This document shows positions 1-36,419 of a stretch of DNA of 64,000 nucleotides, in pieces (position 1 is the first letter of the stretch; every line of letters begins with the position of its first letter). This DNA comes from Cristatella mucedo (lineage: Eukaryota > Bryozoa > Phylactolaemata > Cristatellidae): the NCBI GenBank assembly GCA_009760855.2, contig WPIO01000008.1:10932501-10996500 (forward strand), written 5' to 3'. The position numbers and the translations under genes are program-made. The notes beneath the pieces are model-generated. The model had not been told where the DNA came from. It did no database searches and saw only the letters and a list, made by a program, of their open reading frames with translations.

Positions 1-171
1 ATGATGCGTTAAAACCTTTGAAAATAATCTCCACATTCTTCGGTATTCTTAATGCATATACAGCTTGCGGATAAAGCGTGGTGCATTGGCATGGCTGACA
101 ACTTCAGAGTATACTCCACTGGTACGTCGGCTTCTGTGGATGCCTGTCTCTCGGATGAACTAAAAACGCCT
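1..171 (-). other. FANK1: Presumed FANK1 3' untranslated region
   Basis: Lies directly downstream of the FANK1 stop on the minus strand. No AATAAA signal occurs on the minus strand in these bases, so the polyadenylation site is probably outside the window. Nothing else is recognisable here. Confidence 0.5.
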
Positions 172-25382
<25,211 letters not shown>

Positions 25383-25640
25383 GCTAGTCTGAGCGAGAGG
25401 CGACACGGGGCTGCTTAGTGCGCCTGCCCGTCGCGTCGACAACGAGATGCCAAAGCTGCGTGTGAAATCCCGGCAACCTGACGCACAGAGCGGGCCGAGC
25501 GTGGCTCGGTGAGGCCGCCAATTAGCGGTCCAAGCAACCAATCACTCAGCTTCCGCCGGAGACGCCCCTGACCCCTAGCATTTTTTCGTGCCCCGCCCTA
25601 CTGTTCGGCCCTGCTATGGTGTCCGCCAGCCGGTCGCCAA
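25383..25640 (-). promoter_or_regulatory. CpG-rich region upstream of FANK1; probable promoter
   Basis: The sequence from about 25.0 to 25.64 kb is clearly richer in GC and CpG than the surrounding DNA and ends where FANK1 exon 1 begins. Two CCAAT motifs (seen as ccaat on the plus strand near 25518 and 25538) lie about 140-160 bases upstream of the start codon. No TATA box was seen. The role is inferred from position and composition only. Confidence 0.4.
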
Positions 25641-26415
25641 ACGGCGTCGAGGACGATATCGGCGCTTTGTGCTGCCGGATGTTTCAGCTGGCCTTTTCTA
25701 TCACAAAATGACTTTCTTTTTGGTTCGTTTTCATTCAGACTCAGCCCTGACAGTAGAAAGCCATCAGGAGGAAGGAGGCTCGAAGATACCGAAATCAGGT
25801 TGCCGCCAAGAGCCACAGTTGGGGCGTGAGGCCACAATAGACGTCTGTGGCACTGCCGATGCCTCGCCTATTCCTAATCGAGTCCATCGGGACATTGAAG
25901 GGGCTCTCTGGGAAAATCAACTCCGGGGTCAACTTACGTTCCTATAGTTAACTCGACGAACGCCGTAGGGCGGAATAGGGGAGCACGGTTTCGTGCTGTA
26001 AGCTGCCAAGCCAGAGTATCGCATAACTTGCACTCATCCATTGCAATTCAGCAAATGCAAATAATTAATATCTCAGCAGTCATAATCTGGCCGATATAGT
26101 AATCGCCGCTCCACAAGTATGTAACGCCGAAGGCTCGGCGGAGTAGGCTTGACCTGCCGCTTACCTAGCGGCGTAGCCTAGCGCCTACTGCCGTTCGGTG
26201 AGCGCCTACGCGCAATAAGCTGGCCGCCACGAAACGAGCGTTTCTGGCGCCGATCTGCTTACCGTTACTAAAGGGGGTCGTGAGTCCGCGGAGTGAATTG
26301 GAAAGCAACAAACAAATTGGGGATTTTACTGAACTGTATTCGCAAGCGCACAAAGTCGCTGCGCGGCTAGCTCAGTTTTATCTCCACACTCCTCTCACGT
26401 TCTCAACAGCACCAA

Positions 26416-26665
26416 CACTCTTGCGGAGGGAATACTTCTCCACACTAGAGCGCGAACCCGAGCCTAAACCCTAACCGGAGAACTAGGACTCGGTTTCCAC
26501 CAGTGCGGCAGGAATACTCCACACACGCCACCTCAAGCACTCTTGCGGAGGAAATACTTCTCCACACTGGGGCTGCTTACGTGTATAATGGGAAACGACC
26601 CCAAATAGACGGAACCCGAACCAGAGCCTAAACCCTAACCGGAGAGCTAGGACTCCACACACACC
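26416..26665. repeat. Partial, rearranged direct duplication
   Basis: CACTCTTGCGGAGGGAATAC...TTCTCCACACT at 26416 recurs at 26538 (GAGGAAATAC). AGCCTAAACCCTAACCGGAG at 26461 recurs at 26625, followed each time by a CTAGGACTC. The two block spacings differ (122 and 164 bp), so the duplication was later altered by indels. Confidence 0.8.
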
Positions 26666-28084
26666 ATCTAGGTCTAGCTCGCCCCGGCAAATCCCTATGC
26701 CGAGACCGCGTACTAGCACACACACACAAAACACGAAAGAAACACAAAATGCCAGCTCGGGCGCGATACGACCGTATTCGGTGGAGTCCACCGAATCCTC
26801 TTAGTGCTGTCTCGTCCTGTTCCGTCAATCGTCGGCGGACAGCCCGCCGTCCTCCCTCGCTTTCAGAGAAACGAGTGCCCGACGGCGTCGAAGCGCAGAG
26901 CCGGACAGAAGACCAGAAGAGACCAAAAACACAAGGCCCAGAGCGAGCGTCGCTCGACTCTTAAATACTTATCTGAGACAATGGGGCAAGAGCTTAGTGG
27001 TATTGGGCCCGACACCAGGGCCCATTACGGTAAGGAATTAATACCGGCACTAGGCCACTGGAATGTCCCCTCTGTCCAGCTTGAATGGCGAATGGGTTCC
27101 AGACGATCCTTTTTGGACAGAGTGATGGTGGAGGTTGACAGGCCAGCCAAAATCAATCACCAGCTCCCGTGGGTATCGAACCAATTCTAAATGCCGAATC
27201 GCCACCGCTGGTCAGAGAGCTTCCTGGCTTGCTCTTAAGCTCTTGCTCTCTAACCGCACTGACGCTCCTCACTGGCTCACTGCTCCAGGACAAAGGAGTT
27301 CTTGCCCGCCGCCGAACAGCTCTTGTTCGCGCTAAAATTCAGCCAAGGCCAGCAAAGTGCTACAAGTACGTCATTCAATGGTGCTAAGCTTTTGAGAAGA
27401 CTCGTAACATTATGGTCTACACTATAGATATTTTATATGTATTTTATTATACATATTTATATAGATATTCTATGTATATATTTCCTTACTATAGACTCTA
27501 TAGTAAGGCAATAAAACCTCAGCCTCTCCAAGCTTATCATGGAAATTGCAGGTGGATGGACTTTTGAAAGAGCGAGGCCACCGGATAGGCTGGGCCGTTC
27601 GAGGGCATTCGCAAAAGAACAAGCATGTGCAATTTCTTTAATCTTTCTAGATACACCCAAAACGTATATATGAAAATGAAGAACCAAAAGCTGAGCTTCG
27701 CGCCTCTTATTTTAGAATCCGCAGGTGGATCGTTTTTCCAGTGTAGCGTAACTCAGCACATGCGTCAATGTCTCCATCACATATAAACTATAATTAGAAG
27801 CACTGGAAAATATTATTCTATTGTTCAGAGCATTCACACCAAGTGTCCACGACCTGTATTGACTGCATTTTCCGATGTCACAAAAGCTTTGCAACTGCAA
27901 CCACATTTTGTTTTTGTATTTCTTTCAGTAAACTCGCAATCGTCGTAATTTTGCAAGAAGTATTTACGATAGAATAGAAAGCTACTGGACTAATAGGTCT
28001 ATATCGCATTGGTCTAACATCGATACCATAAAACGGACAATTACGTCCTGAAACTTTGTCAGAAACTCTTCTAAGATAGCCTAG

Positions 28085-28117
28085 ATATAACTGATATACA
28101 TATATACATTATATACA

Positions 28118-28162
<45 letters not shown>

Positions 28163-28194
28163 GTGCATGCATACATACATACATACATACATCG
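28085..28194. repeat. AT, AC and ATAC simple repeats
   Basis: Includes (AC) of about 22 bp near 28130 and a (CATA)n stretch near 28165-28190, just before a LINE-A 3' stub. Confidence 0.85.
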
Positions 28195-28285
28195 TGTTTC
28201 CTTTGCGGTAAATGTAAAGTGCCTAGAGAGAAATTTGGTTCTCTGAGGGTGCTTTATCAAGTGTGATATTGCCATCATTATTAAA
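28195..28285 (+). mobile_element. LINE-A 3' end stub
   Basis: TTTGCGGTAAATGTAAAGTG, CCTAGAGAGAAATTTGGTTC and TCTGAGGGTGCTTTATCAAG, then degenerate ATT repeats. Only the last 90 bp of the element is present. Confidence 0.8.
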
Positions 28286-28937
28286 TATATATTTCAATTA
28301 CGAAGCTTTCGGAACCATACCATTCAGTACAAGTGACGATCGCAGTTTATTCCATATCTGGAATTCACAGGGTTTTTTCTTGGGTGGAGAAATGTTTATG
28401 ACTCCCTACTGACAAAATGACGATCCGCATGTGTGTAATCCCTTCATTTTAATGTCAACCAAAGCATACTTTGTGAGCCAAGCAGAGCATTCTTAGTAAG
28501 CCAGCGAAAGAGTCTTCTCCTGTTGACACAGTCCAGCTGTAGTGGTGAGTTCAATGATTCGTTTAAGAATTAATTTTCGTGGAGGGAGGAACTTTCCCAA
28601 CTTTACCCATCTCTTTACATTATTTCAACGCAACTGCGAGAATTAATACCCTTCAATTGATTAAATTCATAATTGTAGTAAAAATCAATATAATATTATA
28701 AAACCCTAAGATACGTTGTTGTATTAAATTGTCTTGAAATAATTATATTTTAATAACATGATAATGTATTCAATTATAGTCATTGTATACTATGCTATTA
28801 TATTATGTATATTCAATTACGTTTAATTTAAAAATAAAATGATTAAAATATAATTTTATGCAAAATATTCCAACGGTGATACAGCTACACATTTCCAAAA
28901 AAGGCTTCACGAAATTGCCTTTTTAATTTGTCATTAT

Positions 28938-29690
28938 AGAAAACAATGTTTTGGTTCACTCGCTGAATTGCGAGCCATTTCGCATGCCCTTTCTCCTGCT
29001 ATGACCTCTGGTGGCCCGCGGCAGTCAGCCTACCTAAGTATTCATTTTGCAATACAGCTGTATTTGCTACAATAGGGGTCGCGCGACTGCGGTTCACATT
29101 CCAAATTTTAGAAAACAGCGTTCCTAGTTTACTCATAAAATTTCATGCGATTGCGCATGCCCGTTCTTGTGTAATGGCCTCAAATGGCCCAGCCCAACAA
29201 GCGGTCGTACATTTTCGGATTGCGATACAATTGCTATTTCCACAATAGACATCGCGTAACTGTGGTCTTGAATTCAGTTTATAGAAAACAGTGCTACAAG
29301 TGTAACGCCCAAATTTCATACCGTTGCGTGTGCAGATTCGCATGCTGCGGCCTTCAATGGCCTGAGCCAGCTCGCCTCATTTCATACTCAAACTGCGGTA
29401 CAGTTACCGTTTCCCTAAAAATCCTCTCGCAGCTGCTGTTTTGATTAGCTATTACAGAAAAGATAGTTCCAGGTATACTCACTAAATTGAAGACGAATTG
29501 CACATGAGTGGTCTCGTGCTACGGCTTCTGATAGCCCTGCCAGCCCTTCATTTTTTATCTGCGATAAAGCTGCCATATCCTCAAAAGGCAGCTAGCAACT
29601 GCGGTTTTGATTCCACGTGAGAGAAAATAGCGTTCCTGGTTCGCCTTCAAATTTGCATGCGGTTGCTCGCGGGCATTTTAATGCTAAAGT
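28938..29690. repeat. Degenerate tandem array, unit about 172 bp, ~4.5 copies
   Basis: The landmark AGAAAACAGCGTTCCTAG (and variants) starts at 28938, 29110, 29283, 29456 and 29622, giving spacings of 172, 173, 173 and 166. Each unit then has ACTCA...AAATTTCATGCGATTGC, a GCATG site, CTATGGCCTC.AATGGCCC and an AACTGCGGTTTTGATTCC-like end. Units differ by roughly a quarter of positions by eye. No coding capacity. Confidence 0.88.
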
Positions 29691-29694
29691 CTAT

Positions 29695-29800
29695 CTTTCC
29701 ACGTAATATAATAATATTATTATTATTAGGATATCTTTATATCTCCTTGAGATAACTAAATTTGTTTCATGGGACTTTGCATATGCTGGAAAGAAGCAAT
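29695..29800 (-). mobile_element. Possible LINE-A-like 3' stub
   Basis: TAATATTATTATTATTAGGA followed by TCTCCTTGAGATAAC and GGGACTTTGCATATGCTGG. This resembles the reverse complement of the LINE-A 3' hairpin but is weak. Confidence 0.4.
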
Positions 29801-29994
29801 TGCGTTTTGTTTTCCCTCCTTCAGCATTAAATGACGCCGCGAAGAATTAAAATTTTAAGGGACGGCACTTATAATGCAGATATTTACGATAGTAGCCAAT
29901 AATTTGTTCGGGGGAGCAAAAAACTTGCCTTATTTTAAAGCACCAGTTCATTGAATGAATTATAATACGTTTTTTGTGGTACTGAAATGCATGG

Positions 29995-32360
29995 TATTGT
30001 AATGTAATGTAATGAAATGTAATGTAATGTATCTCCGTCTGTAACTCCAAAAAGCCATAAAGACTACGTGAGTGTTACGCAGGAGAGTTTTGTATAGCGC
30101 ACTCACAGCCTAAGCGGCTTTCGGTACGCATTCGGTAGCCAACAGACTTCGTCTCACACAACAAAGAGAAAGTGGGAAGCATAGCAGAGTCAGGAGAGCA
30201 GTTGAGGTAGTGAGTAGCATAGAAGTAGCAGTTCAGGACCGCTGAAAAAGATGTGCCATAGTCGGCAGCTGGAGAGTAGATGTCGTTGCGCAAGAACAAA
30301 ACGAATTACAATAATTACAATAATCAAGCCGAGACAGAACTAAGGAGCTAGTTAAATTTTTGCAGGCCACTTTGGAAGACAGCTTCTAATCTTGGATAGG
30401 GATCGGAGGTGGTGGCTAGCTGTAGAAGTAGTCTTTTGAATGAAGCTTTTAAAATTGAGGCAGCTGTCGAAAACGACACCTAAATTTCAAGCACCTTGTG
30501 ATGGTCGCACAACAGCATCACCTATTAAAAGAGCAAAGCCTTTTAATCCAGCCACACGTTTAGGTTGTCCTACGAGCAGCAGTTCGTTTTTATCGTCATT
30601 TAGTTTACAAGAAGTTTTCCGACATCCACAATTGAATATCGGCAAGGCAAGCATATAGTTGACCAGTCGCTGCAGCAGATTCGACGGTTTGAATGACAAA
30701 TGTAGCTGAGTATTGTCAGCATTAAAAGTGATATCCCACTCCATGGGGCTTAATCGCTTTTCCCCAGAGGTTGAGTATAAATGGAGAAGAGCAAGGGGCC
30801 GAGTACAGACCCTTGAGGGACTCCACAGGTGACCCACCTCGTGTGTGAGAGATGACCCCCTCACACGATACGGATCGAACACGATCAGACAAGTACGATT
30901 TACACACGCCAGTGCTTCGTCTGCCAAACCGATTGTTGTTCTCAATCGTTCAAAAAGAAGCTCGTGATCAATTATGTCGAAGGCAGCTGATAGATCTAGC
31001 AGAGCTAGGGCTGTGACATGCCCGTCATCACTGCCACGTAGAATTTCATTGCTAACACGGAGGAGAGAAGTTTCAGTGGAGTGCTGCCTCTTGAACCCTG
31101 ATTGAAATGTTTCTGACATGTTACTCTTTTCAATATGTTCAACCGGCTGCATAGCAGCAACTTTTCAAAAATCTTTGATAACAAAGGAAGAATACAAACT
31201 GGGCGATAGTTTGCAAGGACTTCTGTGTCTAATCCAGGCTTTTTGAGTACGGGTCTAGCGATTCCCGATTTGAAGGACTTGGGGAAGACCCCTTTCCCCA
31301 AAGAAGCATTAAAAATCTCGGCTATGGCAGGCTAAGTTTGTCTGCCAGTGAAGATCACAGAGATGATGGTATAGGGTCTTCAAGAGACGAGCTCTTTTTG
31401 CTTGACCTTGTTAAGGTAGCCACATCGCATGCAGAAACCTCGGAAAACCTTTTAAGGAAGGTCACAGGTTGTGATACCGCAATTGCTTTAGTCGGAGGGG
31501 GCTTTATGGAGGCAAGAATGTTCAGAGTTTTTTCAGTAAAGAAGGCCTAAAACGTTTCGGCTGAGCCCTTAATATCTGGGTAGTCAGACCTCTCAGCATT
31601 GGTCAGTAAATGGTTTACTGTCTTATCAATCTGTTTTGGATCCGACTGGCAGGAATTCAGCTTTCGAGTGAAAAAGAAGCCCTGGCTTTTTTAAGCTTCC
31701 TGGCGTAAACTCGAATTAAGTCTATAAAATTGACTAGATCTACATCAGACCCCAATTTCTAGAAACGAAGTTCAAGCCTGCGCTTTACCCGGCACATCTT
31801 AAGGAGTTTTTTTGTAAATTGAAAGGAATCTCCGCCACTTTGTATACGGATAGAATGAACGGGAGCATGCTTATCAAGAGCACTCCTGAGAGTCATGTTC
31901 ACTGCATCAGTGAGGGTATCGCGGCTGCTGGTCGAGTCTGAATGCAGATCAAGAAGACCTGCACCATAAATAGATTTTAAAAACTTGTCTCTGTCAATGC
32001 TTTGTAAGTTACGTCGCTTGACAAATTCGACATTACCCTGTACGTTAAAGGGAGCAGGAACAGTAAACGAGACCGAACAATGATCTGAGAGGGTCAGTGG
32101 GCACATCACAAGGTCAGTGGGGAGGATATCCTTTGTGATCATGAGATCTAGAATATGGCCACCGACGTGGGTGGTATGATTAACGTGATGGACCAAACCA
32201 AAATTCTCCAGACAGTCAAAAAATGAGCGGACCTGTGGTACTGCAATATGATTAAATAGTACTGCTAAATAACAATATTTGTACTTTCTGCAAAATGGCC
32301 GTAATTTACTTGAAAACAGTGACTCGAATGCCAAAGAATTTGCAGAGGCAATATCCACGT
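29995..32360 (-). mobile_element. LINE-B copy, 5'-truncated, endonuclease end plus reverse transcriptase
   Basis: A 2.4-kb minus-strand LINE. At 32358-31759 is the C-terminal part of an APE-type endonuclease and linker (THVGGHILDLMITKDILPTD; PLTLSDHCSVSFTVPAP; the SDH motif is intact). At 31301-30487 is the RT with KPGLDTEVLANYRPVCILPL, ALLDLSAAFDIIDHELLFER, then MEWDITFNADNTQLHLSFKP, where the catalytic YADD has become NADN. SCKLNDDKNELLLVGQPKRV follows. The 3' part (30300-30000) shares the LINE-B end and stops in ATGTAATGTAATGTAATG pentamers. Frame breaks make it inactive. Confidence 0.9.
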
Positions 32361-33345
32361 TTTAACTGTCATATAGATAATGATGTACTAAAAACTATGC
32401 TTGGAAATTCCGAGGGTATTCGTGTGATATATTCATGAAAGCAGTCGATTGGCAGCGGTATTGGTTGTTATGAGTACTTAACTTACGTAACTTGATAAAA
32501 AGATGTTACTCATATGTCCTCACTATGGAGACAGGCTAGTGATACTTGCAGCAACACAGCTACATGCTTTGATCACCAGGCTACATGCTTTATGTCAGAG
32601 CAGGGCCAGTGTGTCAAGCCAATTTCACGCGATATAAAGTGGTTTTGAAAATGTAATATTTTCTGGAATTCTGGATGGCTATCAAAAGGCTTTAGTGATC
32701 TCTCGCGTGATCGCATCGGAACTGAAACGCTTCAAGCCTGCTCCCGGGTGTCTATTTAGAATTCATGGAGTCTGGTGACCTCTTGTAAGGCTGACCCCAA
32801 ACGTAAGCTGTAGTGCCACCTTACAAGCCATTCAAGTCCTTGAACATAAACATATTAGCATATTTAAAGAAATAGTGGTCTCCTCCAAAAACCTTTCTTG
32901 ATTCTGTGGTATATCTCCCTATCTCTGTTTGATAAAATTGATACTGCAGCCACACCAACGCGTTGGCAGGCCGTAGCAAAGTTCAGTAGAGAGTTGAAGT
33001 TTCGTGCCAAAGTATCGCTGTAAAGACGTATCAACTAGTCGTAAAGCAAACTGATAATGTTGCATGCAAACTGATGGATATATAGAGCCTTGATTAGCCG
33101 CATAATAAATGATAGTAAAACATCTGTATTTCATTCTATGATCTCTTTCCAAGCATTTTTTAATTACTTAAAGGTAGGGAAACAACAGACATCTACTTTC
33201 CAAAAGCCTATCCCACGATTTTCCCTCATCCTAAGGAAACTACAGCACGTTTGAACACTTACTCTCTTGAATAATAGAGATACTGTAACTATAAATAAGT
33301 GAATACATGCCTGCACAGCTTTATTTATCCAAATAGCTGCTTAGG
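32361..33345. other. Intergenic, nothing recognised
   Basis: AT-rich DNA with short frames only. Confidence 0.35.
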
Positions 33346-33349
33346 CTAT

Positions 33350-33520
33350 GAGTAGGTGAGCCGTAATGGCTTACTAGGTAAGTTGCTCTTCACGACCTCG
33401 GCCCCGAGGTCGTGTGTTCGAATCCTGTGGTGGGCGATGATTCTTTATCACTACTGCAACCGGTGGTGATAGCCGTAAAGGCTCTTCTTCGCTATACAAA
33501 AAAGAGGCTGTTAAATCAAC
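33350..33520 (+). mobile_element. SINE-1 copy
   Basis: Best plus-strand copy: A-box-like TAATGGCTTACTAGGTAAGT, then CACGACCTCGGCCCCGAGG (start of a perfect hairpin), B box GTGTTCGAATCCTGTGG, then GTGATAGCCGTAAAGGCTCT, GCTATACAAAAAAGAGGCTG and TTAAATCAAC. Confidence 0.82.
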
Positions 33521-34210
33521 TAGTATTGTTTTTTTTACCCATCAAAAGTGATGAGGGCAGATTGGACTCTTGTCTCTATTATATTCCCGTTGCAATAAAA
33601 GCTATTCGTTTTCTATTACTGTTAAGCTACCTATTCGTCTTCATTGTATGTGGTTTTACGATGAAAACATGACTTTCCGATATGGTCCATCGGTGGGTCT
33701 GAATAAGATAAGCTGATTATTCTAGGACTCACTTGTAGTTGGTGACTGGTGTACCTCTCACTTGCCATGCTGTGTTCACATCATGCATTCAAATCGTAAG
33801 TCCAGAGTATAGGTTTTGATATACAGCAAGGATTAATTTGATGACTACTATTTATTTAAAGTGTTTCATGTTTTTTTCGCTTACCTGGGATCTCATTCCA
33901 ATCCCAAAAAAGCTAGATAATAAACAGAGAAAATATTTTTTCACACCGCCGACTACGTTACATTTTCTCTACGTGCATATTTTCTCAAACAAAAATAGTG
34001 TGCGCTTATTCGTTACCTGATTATGGATTATGTCCTGTAGAAGGAGTCCTTTTCTGAAATTTCTGTACAGATTTTTTATTATGCATATCTACAGAATACA
34101 TATAAAAAACTATACTCTTACATGTGCACAAAATGTATACATATTTATATAGTTTCTACAGCCATGCATAGTATTACTATTTAAATAATACAGTGCATGG
34201 TTGTATACAG
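33521..34210. other. Intergenic, AT-rich, nothing recognised
   Basis: No repeat family or coding signal seen. Confidence 0.35.
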
Positions 34211-34290
34211 GATATATATGTATAATACATATACATATATCTCCACATGTATACATGTGGGGATATATGTATATGTATTATACATATATC
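34211..34290. repeat. 80-bp near-perfect palindrome
   Basis: Arms of 41 and 39 bp meet without a spacer between 34251 and 34252 (centre CATGTATACATG). They differ only by one AT insertion and one T/C mismatch. The outer part is AT-rich (TATAATACATATACATATAT), but the inner CTCCACATG/CATGTGGGG makes this more than a simple AT repeat. A further partial copy of an arm (CCCCACATGTG...ATATCCCC) follows at 34289-34313. Confidence 0.92.
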
Positions 34291-34309
34291 CCCACATGTG
34301 ACATATATC

Positions 34310-34425
34310 CCCCCTTGCTTCACACATGCCAAAAGGCTTAAGCCCGTGACATTGGGTATCAAACGCATTCACTTTGAACTCGGTCGCGGCGAGCACTTGA
34401 CCCACTGGGCCGAACCTGCGCGGCA
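34310..34425 (-). mobile_element. SINE-2-like copy, degenerate
   Basis: The reverse strand gives TCGGCCCAGTGGGTCAAGTG (A box), GCTCGCCGCGACCGAG and a weak B box. It lies directly against the palindrome. Confidence 0.6.
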
Positions 34426-34479
34426 CATACATGCTTATAGTTACATACAGATTATAATTTTACCGTACATATTAGATAT

Positions 34480-34645
34480 ATGGGTTTTATGGGTCTTAGC
34501 CCAGGCGTAAGGTGCTCGCTCTTCACTACCCAGATCATGGGTTTGAGTCCTGGATTGAGCGACTCTTTTATTGTTGACTGCAAGCGGTGGTGATAGCCTG
34601 TACGGCTCTTCTACCGCTTTACAAATGAGACTGTTAATTAAGCAA
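34480..34645 (+). mobile_element. SINE-1 copy
   Basis: GTCTTAGCCCAGGCGTAAGG (A-box region), ATGGGTTTGAGTCCTGG (B box), then GCAAGCGGTGGTGATAGCCT, ACGGCTCTTCTACC and GAGACTGTTAATTAAGC. Confidence 0.75.
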
Positions 34646-35009
34646 CAAATTATATATGAAAAGATCGATTCGTGGAGTATAATTTAGTGAGCTTTGATTT
34701 TTTCACAAAAGAGCCGGTTCACCAAGCTTAATGAAAGCTTGCAATATTGACTCGGGTAGCAAAGCGATTACACCTGAAATCTTGCACACAAAGCCATGTG
34801 TAAACAGAAAACTAAATATTATTGATAACAAAAAATTGCATAATCATAGTTGATTATTCCTACCATTCTTTATGAATATGGAAAATATTGCAAATAGAAA
34901 ACTCTTGCAGCGAAGCACGCTGAGTTGCACTATCACTTAAATAGACAACGTACAAAACGACAATAAAATAGACAACGTACAAAACGTGTATCTAATAAAA
35001 ACAAAAATA
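34646..35009. other. Intergenic, nothing recognised
   Basis: Contains a short direct repeat (AATAGACAACGTACAAAACG) at about 34940 and 34967 and nothing else of note. Confidence 0.4.
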
Positions 35010-36300
35010 ATACATTTATCTAACGCCCTAAGATAACTTTATATCTTTATAAGCACTGTACCTATGCTCAACAGCAAGCATGTCAACTTAGTTAGTGATA
35101 ACTAGCACAGTGTCAGGACGCATAAGCACACAAAGGACAATTCACAAGGATGCAGCAAATGCAGTAAGCAATTAGTGCATATTTAGCTTCTGTTTAAATG
35201 TCAGATGTCCTTACGTCAGTCTAGAGTCCGAAAATGTTGGTTCAAGACACAGCTAAACGAATTAAGTCAGTATAGTGAGTGGCGCTATGCATAACCATAT
35301 TGGGGAGTATTACTGATAGGTTCATTGGTGCTAGACACTAAAAGGACCTAAAATGAGTTTCAAAATCTTAAATTCGATGCGCTGTTTGTTTAAGAGACAA
35401 TCCAGGTCGGCAAGAAGTGTTGTAATGCGTTAACTGCGAAGCTCACAGCAGAGAAACTTAGATGCTGAGTTTTGTAACAACTGTAAGCATCAAAGTTTAA
35501 AGGCCGAAAGACCTGCAAGTAGTGCTTTCCATCAGTCGAGCCGAGACGAGGCAAATGCATGGACCAGCTTGAATGTGGTATACCTGTCTACGCAGTACCG
35601 AATTCTTGCAATTTTCGCATCTGAAAGTAGGCAAAGTTTACTGTGTATCTGACGTGGTTGTCTTGTGAAAGGTCACCTTGGAACAGGGCATCCAGATTTG
35701 TGCAAATGCTACCAAATAAATGCTGTAGCGGCACCCATTTTAAGTGAAGGTTTTTTATGTCCGAGTACCATTAGATTTGCCCATAACCAGTAATTTGGTT
35801 TATCGTCATTACATTCAAGAAAGTTTGCTGTAATTCAAGTGCGGATGTCAGCAATATATGCAAAGGAGAGTTTGCTTGACTCGATGGAAGGCAGAGAGAT
35901 AGCAAAGCACATTTACAGCTGTGAGAAATCGGTGTAGAAATAAAACCCTAGAGTGTACTGGCGATTGAATCGGAGAGAGAGAGAGAATAAATTTGAAACG
36001 GGGTGGGGCGAGCACGATCACCTCGGGTACATACTCCATACATCAAGTACTCCTTGGATGGTTGCTGCCTGCTGGCATCAAACCTTGTATGCTCCCACTT
36101 CGATAGGACCCAAACCACTGCAGTGTAGCGCTAGTGTTTGCCCAAGCATGATTGTAGGTTCTTGAGATGAATTTTTTATCAGTAATATCAAACGCTTCCA
36201 AACGATCATGCAAAGCAAACTTAGAGGTAAGGACGTAACACGACCCAAGGCACTGCTGTCCCACTGGAATGATTAGCTCTAATACCTGACCCAACTTACT
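35010..36300 (-). mobile_element. LINE-A copy, highly degenerate
   Basis: The plus strand carries the reverse complement of the LINE-A 3' region (TAACGCCCTAAGATAACTTT) and C-terminal blocks (CAGGTCGGCAAGAAGTGTTG). Further along the minus strand are the thumb and palm remnants ATLQWFGSYRSGSIQGL and EAFDITDKKFI. No intact frame is left. A GA-rich patch lies at about 35970-35987. Confidence 0.75.
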
Positions 36301-36419
36301 TGCGAGGTTTGAAGTTTCAATGTATGAGTGTTACTCTTCGGTCACTACTCGTTCCTTTGTGTTGTGGCGGTAATTTCACACTGACCGTACAGGATAGGAT
36401 ATATAGAAGTACGATTGAG

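Larger units (their letters stand above)
25641..28194. other. Intergenic, no gene identified
   Basis: Contains the partial duplication listed at 26416-26665 and AT-rich DNA after 27.4 kb. Plus-strand frames of 119 (25588-25947) and 128 residues (26804-27190) are open but match no family. The GC-rich 26.0-27.3 kb part could be an old mobile element, but I could not identify terminal repeats. Confidence 0.35.

Noticed and set aside
25510-25550. Possible RFX X-box (AGCAAC half-site) upstream of FANK1
   Set aside because: Only one half matches; the other half-site does not fit the consensus at any allowed spacing.
25588-25947. 119-residue frame divergent from FANK1, possibly a bidirectional-promoter partner gene
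   Set aside because: The product resembles nothing, and no splice donor or conserved motif supports it; its open length is helped by GC-rich CpG DNA.
26461-26640. CCTAAACCCTAACC resembling a telomere repeat
   Set aside because: Only about two units, present as part of a duplicated phrase in GC-rich DNA; there is no tandem telomere array.
33350-33440. Functional tRNA gene
   Set aside because: Has A- and B-box-like sequences but no cloverleaf acceptor stem, and it is one of eight dispersed copies with a SINE body.
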